A stretch of 64,000 nucleotides of DNA, taken from assembly GCA_034411995.1 (NCBI GenBank), contig DAOUME010000007.1, positions 248,001 through 312,000 on the forward strand, given 5' to 3'. This DNA comes from JAUVXJ01 sp034411995 (GTDB lineage Bacteria > Chloroflexota > Anaerolineae > UBA7937 > B3-Chlor). Of this stretch, positions 9,055 to 18,161 are shown one piece after another (the stretch's first letter is position 1; the number at the start of each line of letters is the position of its first letter). The notes under the pieces were generated by a model that saw only the letters and a program-made list of their open reading frames with translations, searched no databases and had not been told where the DNA came from. Position numbers and translations under genes: made by a program.

Positions 9055-9083
9055 TTGGATTCTGAGGGTCATCGTGCTATAAT
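9055..9083 (+). promoter_or_regulatory. Promoter upstream of the FAH-family gene
   Basis: A perfect TATAAT (9078-9083) preceded by TGC (extended -10) and a weak -35 TTGGAT (9055-9060) at 17-base spacing. The transcript would start near 9090, leaving a leader of about 260 bases. Confidence 0.7.
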
Positions 9084-9352
9084 GCAGGCGAACTGGGTTG
9101 CCTGCTGCCTGGTGACGTGCGGAGACGGGGGCTTCGTGATCGCGTGCTCAGTGTCCGAAACGATCCCCCTGTGGGACTATCTGCGGCCCTTCAGCCTCGC
9201 CCCTGGCACCTCGTTCGGGATAGAGCCCGGGGTGAGAGCGACGAGCAACGGCGTTGCCACCACGCGTTCGGGGTCTACGGTCCCTCTCACTACACGTGAG
9301 GCAAGAATAGAGGCTCACCTGGCCAACTTGATCATCGAGGGGCGCGAAACCC
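9084..9352 (+). other. Long leader / intergenic stretch before the FAH-family gene
   Basis: About 270 bases lie between the promoter and the FAH start codon. An open frame runs through it but has no ribosome site and no recognisable protein. The only base-pairing noticed is short G/C runs (near 9129 and 9165) that could pair. I could not match it to a T-box or any riboswitch class. It may be an uncharacterised leader or simply spacer. Confidence 0.3.
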
Positions 9353-10114
9353 ATGGAGTTCATGAAGGTCTATTCTGCTGGAGAGGCGAGGTGGGTTCTG
9401 TCCGAGGCCGCGGGGTTGTGCTGGCTTGACGGCGACCCCTTTGGTCAGTGGGTCAGGGCTGGAGAGGTCTCCTGTCTGGCTGGGATCAGGCTCCTGCCTC
9501 CCTGTGCGCCCACGAAGATAGTTGCCGTGGGCGTCAACTACCGGTCGCACGCGGAGGAGATGGGCAGCCCGCTGCCCGCCGAGCCGATCATCTTTCTCAA
9601 GCCGCCGAGCTCAGTAGTGGGTCACAGGGAGACCATCATCTATCCTTCTTATGCCAGTCGAAGAGTCGACTACGAAGGAGAATTGGCGCTGATCATCGGG
9701 TGCCGAGCAAGGCGCATCTCACCAGAAGAGGTCCCACAGCACATCCTGGGCTATACCTGCGCCAACGACGTGACTGCTCGCGACCTCCAACGCCAGGACA
9801 GGCAGTGGACTCGAGCCAAGGCATTCGACACCTTTTGTCCTCTGGGACCTGTGATCTCGACGGATGTGGACCCGACCTGTCTATCGATACGCACCCGGGT
9901 GAACGGGGAACTCCGCCAGCAGGGTTCATCGAACGACATGGTGTTCCCCGTAGAGGTCCTGGTGAGTTTTGTCTCGCAGATCATGACGTTGGAGCCAGGC
10001 GACGTCATCCTGACCGGCACTCCCTCTGGCGTCGGCGAGCTACATCCTGGCGACACAGTCGAGGTGGAGATCGACGGCATCGGCACCTTGACAAATGTGG
10101 TGGGGGAAGCATAG
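9353..10114 (+). CDS. Fumarylacetoacetate hydrolase (FAH) family protein
   Basis: 253 residues; the start could be 9353 or the in-frame ATG at 9362. Family signatures are clear: VGVNYRSHAEE, DYEGELALIIG with the metal-binding Glu pair, CANDVTARDLQ with a metal-binding Asp, KAFDTFCPLGP, and ILTGTPSGVG. The FAH superfamily includes acylpyruvases, oxaloacetate decarboxylases and enzymes of aromatic meta-cleavage; sequence alone does not separate these. Single-domain size fits FAHD1-like acylpyruvate hydrolase or 2-hydroxyhepta-2,4-diene-1,7-dioate isomerase. Its neighbours give no pathway clue. Confidence 0.88.
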   Translation: MEFMKVYSAGEARWVLSEAAGLCWLDGDPFGQWVRAGEVSCLAGIRLLPPCAPTKIVAVGVNYRSHAEEMGSPLPAEPIIFLKPPSSVVGHRETIIYPSYASRRVDYEGELALIIGCRARRISPEEVPQHILGYTCANDVTARDLQRQDRQWTRAKAFDTFCPLGPVISTDVDPTCLSIRTRVNGELRQQGSSNDMVFPVEVLVSFVSQIMTLEPGDVILTGTPSGVGELHPGDTVEVEIDGIGTLTNVVGEA

Positions 10115-10138
10115 GTTTTTTGTGGGCACCTGGTGTTG

Positions 10139-10147
10139 TGGTATACT
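10139..10147 (+). promoter_or_regulatory. argF promoter (extended -10)
   Basis: TATACT at 10142-10147 preceded by TGG makes an extended -10; the -35 region is poor (TTTGTG). Transcription would begin near 10154, 15 bases before the argF ATG. An upstream TTGACA at 10088 has no matching -10. Confidence 0.5.
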
Positions 10148-10168
10148 GTGGTCGGGGGGCAACGGGCA

Positions 10169-11077
10169 ATGAAGCATCTCATAAGCGTCGCGGACTTGTC
10201 GTCGGAGGAGATCTGGGATCTGCTGAGACTGGCGGAGGACCTCAAAGATGAATGGAGAGGCGCAGGGAACGAACCGGTGCTTGCGGGGAAGATCCTGGGT
10301 ATGATCTTCCAGAAGCCGTCCCTGCGCACGCGGGTTTCCTTCGAGACGGGCATGGCTCAGCTCGGGGGACGGGCGCTGTACCTGTCGCCACAGGAGATCC
10401 AGCTAGGGCAGCGTGAGAGCGTGGCCGATGTGGCTCGAGTGCTGAGCAGATACGTGGATGGCATCATGGCTCGCGTCTTCGCTCACGCTGATGTGCAAGC
10501 ACTGGCTGCCTACGCCGGCGTCCCTGTCATCAATGGGCTTTCCGATTACGTCCATCCCTGTCAGGCGCTAAGCGATCTCTTCACCATCTACGAGCGGAGG
10601 GGCGGCCTCGAAAGTTTGACGTTGACCTATGTCGGGGATGGCAACAACGTTGTTCATTCGCTCATCTTTGCCGCTAGCAGGGTAGGGATGGAGATTAGAG
10701 TCTCCACGCCGCCTGGATTCGAGCCTGACGAGCACGTGGTGAGTGAGGCCAGAGCGGCGGGGGGACGAGTAGCGTTAGTTGAGGATCCACAATCGGCTGT
10801 GAGGGGGGCTGACGTCATCTACACGGATGTGTGGACCAGCATGGGACAGGAGGATGAACGGGAGGCCCGGCTGCCTCGTTTTCGTCCCTACCAGGTCAAC
10901 GCGGCACTGGTGGCCCTGGCCAAGCCAGACGCCGTGGTCATGCATTGTCTGCCTGCGCATCGAGGCGAGGAGATCACAGACGACGTCATCGACGGTGCAC
11001 AGTCCATCGTCCTGGATCAGGCGGAGAACAGAATGCATCTCCAGAAGGCGATCCTGGTGCGCCTGATGTGTGAATGA
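10169..11077 (+). CDS. argF: Ornithine carbamoyltransferase ArgF
   Basis: The ATG at 10169 gives 302 residues, beginning MKHLISVADLS; the open frame extends upstream to 10133 but that part overlaps the promoter. Key motifs are SLRTR (51-55, the carbamoyl-phosphate loop; Leu replaces the usual Thr at the second position), HPCQ (129-132), the SMG loop in VWTSMGQE, and HCLP (259-262). It makes citrulline from ornithine and carbamoyl phosphate in arginine synthesis. The SMG and HCLP motifs favour ornithine over aspartate or N-acetylornithine. No other arg genes are nearby. Confidence 0.95.
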   Translation: MKHLISVADLSSEEIWDLLRLAEDLKDEWRGAGNEPVLAGKILGMIFQKPSLRTRVSFETGMAQLGGRALYLSPQEIQLGQRESVADVARVLSRYVDGIMARVFAHADVQALAAYAGVPVINGLSDYVHPCQALSDLFTIYERRGGLESLTLTYVGDGNNVVHSLIFAASRVGMEIRVSTPPGFEPDEHVVSEARAAGGRVALVEDPQSAVRGADVIYTDVWTSMGQEDEREARLPRFRPYQVNAALVALAKPDAVVMHCLPAHRGEEITDDVIDGAQSIVLDQAENRMHLQKAILVRLMCE

Positions 11078-11185
11078 GGCGGCTCCGACCTGGAAGTGCC
11101 TAGCCTCCTCCTGAGGGGCGTTTCATTTCATCGGCTGTAGATGCGTGTCTTTCACACGGTAGAGCAGTGATGTCTGCGAGTCGAG

Positions 11186-13444
11186 ATGGCTGGCAACCGG
11201 GGCGCATTTGAGGCAGCGGTCAAGAAAGCGCAAAGCTACGCGTGGGAAGAGCGGTGGATGAAGGCCATCGAGCAGTACGAGGCGGCCGTCGCAGAGTTCC
11301 CGGATGACGTGTCGGTGAGAAGCGGCCTGGCCTTTGCCTACTACAGGGGTGAGAGGCTGAAGGAGGCTCTGCGTGAATACCGCAGAGTTCGCGATGCCAA
11401 CCCTGAGGATCCTGTGGCCAGGACGAAGATAGCCCAGATCCTGGAGGAGCTGGGCCGGGGCGCTGATGCTGCCGAGGCCTGGATGGACGTAGCCGAGCTG
11501 CACGCACGGCAGAAAGCTTCGAAGCGGGCCACGGCTGCGTGTCGAGAGGCTGTACGCGCGCAGCCTACGAACAAGGAAGCTCGGGAGCGGCTCGCCGCTG
11601 CCCTTGACTGCGAGCGTGAGACCGCAGAGGCATCCGGGGAGTATCTTGCACTGGCGCGCTTGTGGCACGATGAGGGCGACCAGAAGAAGACAGCGGCGTG
11701 CTGTAGGCGCGCCCTGTCGCTCGATGGCCGCAACAAGGGGGCTCGGGCTCTGCTGGAGCGCGTAACATCTGAGGACGGTGCAGTGGATGCTGCGTCGCCA
11801 TTACTGGGGAATACAGAAGAGTTGGGTCCTGTAGACGAGGCTGTCAAGACCGCTCTTGGTGCCTTGGCCGAGGCCTTGTTGGCAGACGGGGACCTCGTGG
11901 GAGTGCCTCAGACTTCGTCGCATCTGGAGGTGGACGAAGTTGTCCCGGACGCGCGATCTCACATCGGGGCAGTGCTGGGCAAGGCGGTCGACTTTCACTC
12001 GCGCGGGATGATTGAGGATGCCCTGGGTTGCTACGAGGACTTGCTCCAAAAGGGTGTAGCACGAGCTGAGGTGGTGTTCAGCCTGGGTATTCTGAACAAG
12101 GAGCTGTGCCACTTCGACGAGGCAGTGAAGCACCTCAAGAGAACGACAGAGGTGCCAGGGTACAGTCTGGCCAGTCACCTTGGTCTTGGCGAGTGCTACT
12201 GGGCCCAAGGTCGGACCGGGGAGGCGCTGGATCATTTCCTCCGGGCGTTGCAGATGATAGACCTGTCGACTGTGGGGAAGGATGGCGCCGCTGATCTCGA
12301 GGAGGCGTACCAGGACCTCGCCGCGGGCGGGTGGCCTGGAGGAGATGGACGGGGCTCTGAGTTGCTGGTGCACTCGCTCCTGGACCTACTGACAGGCAGC
12401 GGATGGAGGCAGAAGGTTCAAGAAGCGCGTCGAAAGCTGGAGAGTCTCGCTGAGAATGGGGTCGTTCCTATCCTGCCTGAGGTGCTGGATATCCCCGGTG
12501 GCGACGAGGTTGTGGATATTATGGTCCACAGCCGGGAGTATCTGAAGGCCGGAATGCCACTGACGGCACTGGAGGAAAGTTACCGGGCGATTCGCCTGGC
12601 TCCTACGTACCTTCCGGTGCACATGGGGTTGGCGGAAGTGTTCGCACAGCAAGGGAAGGCTGAGGAAGCCGTGAGCAAATACGCCGCGGTGGCGGCGGCC
12701 CACTTGATGCGAGGTGAACCCCGAAAAGCGATAGAGGTCTACAGGAAGGCCTTGGTCGCCGCGCCGATGACCATCTCCATCCGGGAGAAGCTCATCGACC
12801 TTCTGGTGGCCCACGGTGAGCTGGACCTGGCTTTGCACGAGTACGTCGCTCTAGGCGAGAGTTACTACCGGCTCGCTCGCGTGGACGTTGCCCTGGAGAA
12901 GTTCGAACAAGCGCTGAAGCTGGCGGATCGAACGAAGGCGCCCACCGATTGGCGGGTTGGCGTGCTGCACCGAGTGGCCGACTTGCACATGCAGCGCGTA
13001 CGTTGGAAGGAGGCCACGGCCGTTTACGAGCGCATCCTTCGCTTGTCGCCCGACGACGAGCAAGCTGGGTTCCGATTGGTCGAACTGCGTTATAGACTCG
13101 GGCAGGAGGCACTGGCTCTCCGGGACCTCGACGCGTTGATCGTCCTGTATGGGAAGCGCAAGGAGTTGCGCGGAATTGTCTCGGTGCTGAAGGAGTTGGT
13201 TGCGTCGTACCCACAGGACACGTCTCTGCGGTCGAGGTTGAGCAGGATCTATGTGGAGCTGGGCATGAAGAGGGAGGCGATCGCCGAGCTTGATACTCTG
13301 GGCGAACTCCAGCTCGAAGCGGGGCGCAGGAGGGAGGCGATGGGGACTCTGCGAACGATCATCTCCCTGGGGCCCGACGAGCAGGATGGCTATACCCAGT
13401 TGCTGCGGGAGCTCGAGGGAAGCAAGCCAACGGGTGAGCGATGA
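11186..13444 (+). CDS. Large tetratricopeptide-repeat protein
   Basis: 752 residues, almost wholly made of TPR-like helical repeats, for example around residues 25-60, 270-340, 430-540 and 600-740. No signal peptide, membrane helix or catalytic motif was seen, so it is probably a soluble scaffold. It sits 42 bases before cdaA on the same strand, so may share a transcript with the c-di-AMP genes. Its specific role is unknown. Confidence 0.85.
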   Translation: MAGNRGAFEAAVKKAQSYAWEERWMKAIEQYEAAVAEFPDDVSVRSGLAFAYYRGERLKEALREYRRVRDANPEDPVARTKIAQILEELGRGADAAEAWMDVAELHARQKASKRATAACREAVRAQPTNKEARERLAAALDCERETAEASGEYLALARLWHDEGDQKKTAACCRRALSLDGRNKGARALLERVTSEDGAVDAASPLLGNTEELGPVDEAVKTALGALAEALLADGDLVGVPQTSSHLEVDEVVPDARSHIGAVLGKAVDFHSRGMIEDALGCYEDLLQKGVARAEVVFSLGILNKELCHFDEAVKHLKRTTEVPGYSLASHLGLGECYWAQGRTGEALDHFLRALQMIDLSTVGKDGAADLEEAYQDLAAGGWPGGDGRGSELLVHSLLDLLTGSGWRQKVQEARRKLESLAENGVVPILPEVLDIPGGDEVVDIMVHSREYLKAGMPLTALEESYRAIRLAPTYLPVHMGLAEVFAQQGKAEEAVSKYAAVAAAHLMRGEPRKAIEVYRKALVAAPMTISIREKLIDLLVAHGELDLALHEYVALGESYYRLARVDVALEKFEQALKLADRTKAPTDWRVGVLHRVADLHMQRVRWKEATAVYERILRLSPDDEQAGFRLVELRYRLGQEALALRDLDALIVLYGKRKELRGIVSVLKELVASYPQDTSLRSRLSRIYVELGMKREAIAELDTLGELQLEAGRRREAMGTLRTIISLGPDEQDGYTQLLRELEGSKPTGER

Positions 13445-13486
13445 GCAGATGCAGGGTGGCGGTTCATAGGCTCCGAGAGGGGTGAT

Positions 13487-14296
13487 GTGTCTGACATTCT
13501 TTGGATATTGTCGTATTTTCAGTTGAGGGATCTGCTCGACGTTCTCTTGGTGACCGCCATGTTCTGGGGTTTGCTGTATTTGGTCAGAGGCACCAGGGCG
13601 GTCGCCTTGATGAGAGGTGTTCTGGTCCTGGTCATCGCGGTAGTGTTGGCCAGCAATTTCCTGTCTCTTACAGCGTTCAACTGGCTGATCCGCAACACCC
13701 TTCCTGCTCTGCTGGTGGCCGTGCCGGTCATCTTCCAGCCTGAACTGCGCCGTGCTCTGGAGCGGCTCGGCCGCGGCGGTGGTTTGATAGCCTTCTCTTC
13801 CGCAGAGTCGGTCAGCATGAGCGTGAGCCGGCACATCGCTCGTGCGGCGCAGTTGCTGTCGGAGCGAAGGCACGGGGCGCTCATCGTGGTGGAGCGTGAG
13901 ACCGGTCTCCAGGAGTACGTAGACACCGGGGTTCCCATCGACGGGGAGATTACAGCCGAGCTACTGCTGACCATCTTCCAACCCAACACGGCGCTGCACG
14001 ACGGCGCAGCCATTATCAGAGGAGGCAGGATCGTAGCTGCTGCCTGCATTCTGCCGCTGGCCGAGACCAGCCGCGTCCGCCGGGGTCTCGGGCTGAGGCA
14101 CCGGGCGGCGGTGGGGATCACGGAGCAGAGTGACGCCCTGGCTACGATCGTTTCGGAGGAAACCGGGATTATCTCCGTGGCCAGGTACGGACACCTGGTC
14201 AGCGATCTCGACGAGTCCCGGTTACGGGAGGTTCTACGCTCCTCGTATCAGGGGCCACTGGGCAACACACTTTCTCGCTGGTCTTCGCAAAAGTAG
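13487..14296 (+). CDS. cdaA: Diadenylate cyclase CdaA
   Basis: 269 residues starting at GTG after GAGAGGGG. Three hydrophobic helices lie in the first 85 residues, followed by a DisA_N (DAC) domain. The catalytic DGA (172-174) and RHR (204-206) motifs are intact. CdaA joins two ATP into cyclic di-AMP at the membrane, affecting potassium/osmolyte balance and cell-wall homeostasis. It is followed by its usual partner cdaR after 25 bases. In Firmicutes the operon continues to glmM; here der follows instead, and glmS lies 43 kb away. Confidence 0.95.
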   Translation: MSDILWILSYFQLRDLLDVLLVTAMFWGLLYLVRGTRAVALMRGVLVLVIAVVLASNFLSLTAFNWLIRNTLPALLVAVPVIFQPELRRALERLGRGGGLIAFSSAESVSMSVSRHIARAAQLLSERRHGALIVVERETGLQEYVDTGVPIDGEITAELLLTIFQPNTALHDGAAIIRGGRIVAAACILPLAETSRVRRGLGLRHRAAVGITEQSDALATIVSEETGIISVARYGHLVSDLDESRLREVLRSSYQGPLGNTLSRWSSQK

Positions 14297-14321
14297 ATGG
14301 GGGGCTCATTGTCCTATAGCC

Positions 14322-15572
14322 ATGACGAGACCTTTCTTCTCTAAAGGACCAGAGGGCGGCAAGCACGCATTTTTCAGCGTTAGCAACATGGGATCGCTGC
14401 TCATGGCGCTGGCCCTGGCCATGATGGTGTGGATGGCGGCCACCATTCAAGAGAACCCCTTCGCTGAAGGCAATCTTCCGGAAACGGTGCCGGTGGAAGT
14501 GGCCAACAGAGGCGAGGGGTTGGTCATCGTGGGTGGTTTGGTCCAGGAAGTCAGAATCAGGGTCAGGGCGCCAGAGTCGGTCTGGGAGGATCTCGGGACC
14601 AGCGGTTTCCGGGCTTACGTGGATCTGGAGGGTTTGGGGGTAGGGCTACACGAGGTTCCGGTACGGGTGGAACCGGCCAGCAGCCTGGTGAGGATTCTGG
14701 GGACCTCACCGTCCGCGCTCACCATCCGCCTGGACACCAGGGCCGAGAAGACGGTGCCGGTGCGGGTCAGCGTATACGGTAACCCGCCTCTGGGCTACGG
14801 GGCAGGAATACCCTTGGTGGAACCGTCTCAGGTGCGAGTGAGTGGGCCTCAGACTCTGGTGGACCAGGTGACAGAGTTGTCTGCAGAGGTGTACCTGGCG
14901 GGCGAGAAAGATGCCCTGGACCGGAGCGTTCCGCTGACACCGAGAGACGAAGTGGGCAATACTGTTGACGGGCTGGAGCTGGAGCAGAAGTCGGCCAGGG
15001 TCACGGTGCCCATCGAACAGCAGGTGGGCTATCGGGAACTCTCCATCAAGACCATCATTGAGGGGAATCCAGCACCCGGCTATTGGATCAGCAGCATCAC
15101 CGCTAACCCTTCCACAGTAACCGTGTTTGGAGACCCTGGAGCAGTAAACGACATCCCTGGCTATCTGGAGACATATCCAGTCAACGTCGAAGGGGAGCGG
15201 GAGAACGTCTCCCAACGGGTGGCGATAGTGTTCCCGGATGGGGTCTCTTCGTTGGAGGACATGGGGACTGTGCAGGCACTCATAGAGATATCACCTGTCC
15301 TCAGCGGTCAGACGGTGCAGTTGACTCCGGTGATCCGGGGTTTGGGAAGAGGACTGGAGGCGACCTTCTCTCCGGCTACAGTGGAGGTTATTCTCTCAGG
15401 TCCCCTGTCAGAACTGGAGGCCCTTGAGGCGGGAGACGTGCGGGTCATACTGGATCTCTCCGACTACGAGCCAGGTACGCATTTCGTCTCCCTCGTGGTG
15501 GAGAGGCCTGGGTCCTTGCAGGTACAGGCCGTTCTTCCCGACCAGGTCGAGGTAGTGATCGGGGAGTCATGA
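14322..15572 (+). CDS. cdaR: YbbR-domain protein, CdaA regulator CdaR
   Basis: The ATG at 14322 gives 416 residues; the open frame extends back into cdaA but the N-terminal helix after MTRPFFSKGPEGGK favours this start. One membrane helix at about residues 26-45 is followed by four YbbR-like repeats (about 60-145, 150-235, 240-325 and 330-415) outside the membrane. CdaR interacts with CdaA and modulates c-di-AMP synthesis in Firmicutes; the role here is inferred from synteny. The stop overlaps the der start by four bases. Confidence 0.88.
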   Translation: MTRPFFSKGPEGGKHAFFSVSNMGSLLMALALAMMVWMAATIQENPFAEGNLPETVPVEVANRGEGLVIVGGLVQEVRIRVRAPESVWEDLGTSGFRAYVDLEGLGVGLHEVPVRVEPASSLVRILGTSPSALTIRLDTRAEKTVPVRVSVYGNPPLGYGAGIPLVEPSQVRVSGPQTLVDQVTELSAEVYLAGEKDALDRSVPLTPRDEVGNTVDGLELEQKSARVTVPIEQQVGYRELSIKTIIEGNPAPGYWISSITANPSTVTVFGDPGAVNDIPGYLETYPVNVEGERENVSQRVAIVFPDGVSSLEDMGTVQALIEISPVLSGQTVQLTPVIRGLGRGLEATFSPATVEVILSGPLSELEALEAGDVRVILDLSDYEPGTHFVSLVVERPGSLQVQAVLPDQVEVVIGES

Positions 15573-16879
15573 GCAAGCCCGTGGTGGCCCTGGTTGGTCG
15601 TCCCAACGTGGGCAAGTCCACCCTCTTCAATCGCCTCATCGAGGAACCCCTGGCTATCGTGGAGGATGTCCCCGGTACCACACGAGACCGCATCTATGCG
15701 GACGCAGAATGGGGGGGCATCACTTTCATCTTCATCGACACCGGCGGACTGTTGCCTGAGTCCCCCGATAATCTTGCATCTTCAGTGCGCCAGCAGGTCG
15801 CTATCGCCATCGCCGAATCGGATGTCATCATCTTCTTGGTGGATGTGAAGGAGGGCCCGACGGCGGTTGACATGGAGATCGCCCAGCTCCTGCGGCGCTC
15901 CAGCAAACCGGTGATCCTGGCGGTGAACAAGGCAGACAACGAGATCCGCCGGCAGGAGGCGGTGGAGTTCTATGAACTTGGATTGGGGGATCCCATTCCG
16001 CTGTCAGCTCTCCACGGTACGGGCACTGGTGACCTCCTCGACGCCATCCTGAAGGTTGTGCCTTCCGAGACCCGGGATGAGCCAGCGGAGGGAACGAGAA
16101 TAGCGATAGTGGGTCGCCCCAATGTCGGGAAATCCTCTCTGCTGAACGCCATCCTGGGCAAGGAGCGCATGATCGTCAGTGAGAAGCCGGGTACCACGCG
16201 AGACGCGGTCGATAGCCTGATCGAGTGGGACGGGGAACCGGTGATACTGATAGACACTGCCGGAATCCGGCGGCGGGGACGCGTTGCCCCTGGGATCGAG
16301 AAGTACAGCGTCATCCGTGCCGTGAGGGCCATTCAACGAGCCGATGTGGCCTTGCTCTTACTGGATGCCGCGGAGGGAGTCACCGAGCAGGATGCGCACA
16401 TTGCGGGCTACGTGGTGGAGGAAGGCAAGGGATTAGTCATCGTGGTGAACAAGTGGGACCTGGTGGAAAAGGACACCCACACCATGCAGCAGTACACGTT
16501 GGACATCCGGCGAGCTCTGAAGTTTGTCGCCTATTCCCCCGTGGTCTTCGTCTCGGCCATCAGCGGACAGCGTGTCAAGAAAGTCATCGACGTTGCGCTC
16601 GTCGTTCAGGAGGCTAGATCCACTCGTATGCCCACGGGCGAACTGAACCGCGTGATAAGCGAGGCGGTGGCGAAGCACGCCCCTCCCTCGAAGAGGGGGA
16701 AGCGGCTGAGGATTTACTACGGAACTCAGGTAGGCGTGGCTCCACCCACCTTCGTCTTCTTCGTCAACGACCCCGAGCTAGTGCATTTCTCCTACCAGCG
16801 CTATCTGGAGAACCAGTTGCGCGGGGCCTTTGGGTTCGAGGGTTCTTCTCTGAGAATGGCCTTTCGGACCCGAAGGTGA
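15569..16879 (+). CDS. der: Ribosome-assembly GTPase Der (EngA)
   Basis: 436 residues with the double-GTPase architecture unique to Der. The first G domain has GRPNVGKSTLFN (about 9-20), DTGG and NKAD; the second, beginning near residue 177, has GRPNVGKSSLLN, DTAGIRRRGR and NKWD. A KH-like domain ends the protein. It acts in 50S subunit maturation. Its ATG overlaps the cdaR stop. Ends 32 bases before the convergent acyl-CoA dehydrogenase gene. Confidence 0.97.
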   Translation: MSKPVVALVGRPNVGKSTLFNRLIEEPLAIVEDVPGTTRDRIYADAEWGGITFIFIDTGGLLPESPDNLASSVRQQVAIAIAESDVIIFLVDVKEGPTAVDMEIAQLLRRSSKPVILAVNKADNEIRRQEAVEFYELGLGDPIPLSALHGTGTGDLLDAILKVVPSETRDEPAEGTRIAIVGRPNVGKSSLLNAILGKERMIVSEKPGTTRDAVDSLIEWDGEPVILIDTAGIRRRGRVAPGIEKYSVIRAVRAIQRADVALLLLDAAEGVTEQDAHIAGYVVEEGKGLVIVVNKWDLVEKDTHTMQQYTLDIRRALKFVAYSPVVFVSAISGQRVKKVIDVALVVQEARSTRMPTGELNRVISEAVAKHAPPSKRGKRLRIYYGTQVGVAPPTFVFFVNDPELVHFSYQRYLENQLRGAFGFEGSSLRMAFRTRR

Positions 16880-16911
16880 GAGGCGCGGTATTATGATGGT
16901 GGCGCTGCCTG

Positions 16912-18060
16912 CTACCGGGCGTCCAGCATCTGGCGAGCGATCACCAGCCTCTGGATTTCCGAAGTTCCCTCGCCGATCTGGGTGAGCCGGTTGTCTCTGT
17001 AGAATCGCTCGATAGGGTAGTCCTTTGTGTATCCGTAACCGGCGTGGATTTGTAGTGAATTGTAGCAAGCCAACTCGGCAGCCTCAGAGGCGAAGAGTTT
17101 GCCCATGGCTGCTTCCTTGGTGAACTTCTTCCCTTCGTCCTCCAGGCAGGCTGCCTTGCGCACGAGCAGACGAGCGGCTTCCAGCCTCGTCGCGGCATCC
17201 GCGATCATCCACTGAACGGCCTGGAAGTCAGCGATCGGTCTGCCAAATTGCTGACGCTCCCTGGCGTACTTGATGGCGGCTTCCAGAGCAGCCTGACCAA
17301 GTCCGAGTGCCATGGCGCCGATGCTGATGCGCCCGCCGTCCAGCACCTCCAGTATCTGTCTGAACCCTGCTCCTTCCTGGCCCAGCAGGTTCTCTTTGGG
17401 GATTCGACAGTCCTCGAAGAAGAGCTGCGACGTGGGGGAGCCTCTGAGGCCCATCTTGTCCTCGATCTTGCCCACTGAGAAACCAGGCGTGTCTGTCTCC
17501 ACGATGAAGGTGGAGATCCCGTGCGACCCTCTGGCGGAGGGATCGGTCTTGGCCACGACGATGACGGTGCGGGCCAGGGGCCCGTTGGTGATCAGGGACT
17601 TGGCGCCGTTGATAACCCACCGATTACCATCGAGCACGGCAGTGGTCTTGGTGGAGCCGGCATCGGAGCCTGCCTCTGGCTCCGTCAAGCCCAAGGCCCC
17701 CAGCGCCTCCCCTCTGGCCAGGGGTACCAGGTACTTCTTCTTTTGATCCTCCGTTCCGAACAGGTAGATGGGAGCGCTGCCCAGCGAGACGTGCGCGGCG
17801 TAAGAGAGGCCGTGGGAGCCGCAAGCACGAGAGATTTCCTCGGTGGCGATGGCGTAGCAGACGGTATCGCCACCGGCCCCGCCGTACTGCTCCGGCCAGG
17901 GCAGGCCCAGAAGCCCCAATTCTGCCATTCGCTTGAAGTTCTCTGCCGGGAATTGTCCCTCGCGGTCTACCTCGGCGGCGATGGGCATGATCTCGTTCTC
18001 GGCGAAGTCACGCACCATCTCCAGAATCATGTGTTGTTCTTCAGTCAACTCGAAATCCAT
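16912..18060 (-). CDS. Acyl-CoA dehydrogenase
   Basis: 382 residues, standard for the soluble FAD acyl-CoA dehydrogenase family. N-terminal DFELTEEQHMILEMVRDFA, the LGLTEPEAGSDAGS FAD/substrate motif and the C-terminal IGEGTSEIQRL segment containing the usual catalytic Glu position are all visible. It oxidises an acyl-CoA to the 2-enoyl-CoA using electron-transfer flavoprotein. It is the last gene of a five-gene minus-strand group with two DUF35 proteins and two thiolase-fold proteins, so its substrate is probably the acyl-CoA processed by those partners. Confidence 0.93.
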   Translation of the reverse strand: MDFELTEEQHMILEMVRDFAENEIMPIAAEVDREGQFPAENFKRMAELGLLGLPWPEQYGGAGGDTVCYAIATEEISRACGSHGLSYAAHVSLGSAPIYLFGTEDQKKKYLVPLARGEALGALGLTEPEAGSDAGSTKTTAVLDGNRWVINGAKSLITNGPLARTVIVVAKTDPSARGSHGISTFIVETDTPGFSVGKIEDKMGLRGSPTSQLFFEDCRIPKENLLGQEGAGFRQILEVLDGGRISIGAMALGLGQAALEAAIKYARERQQFGRPIADFQAVQWMIADAATRLEAARLLVRKAACLEDEGKKFTKEAAMGKLFASEAAELACYNSLQIHAGYGYTKDYPIERFYRDNRLTQIGEGTSEIQRLVIARQMLDAR

Positions 18061-18161
18061 CGTCTGCTATCCTCGTCTGGAACCATGGGTTTGTGCACAG
18101 AAAAGAGCGCCGGGAGACCTCGCTGCGCGAAGTCGCGCGGCCCCCGGCGACCTGCTGTTCA

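Noticed and set aside
9230..9290. Possible T-box leader before the FAH-family gene
   Set aside because: The stretch near GTTGCCACCACGCG only loosely resembles T-box sequence and lacks the conserved antiterminator motif; the gene is not an amino-acid or tRNA gene.
10088..10116. TTGACA as a promoter for argF
   Set aside because: No -10 element lies 16-18 bases downstream; the extended -10 at 10139 fits better.
16880..16911. Bidirectional terminator between der and the acyl-CoA dehydrogenase gene
   Set aside because: Only an imperfect GC pairing was found and no T-run on either strand.
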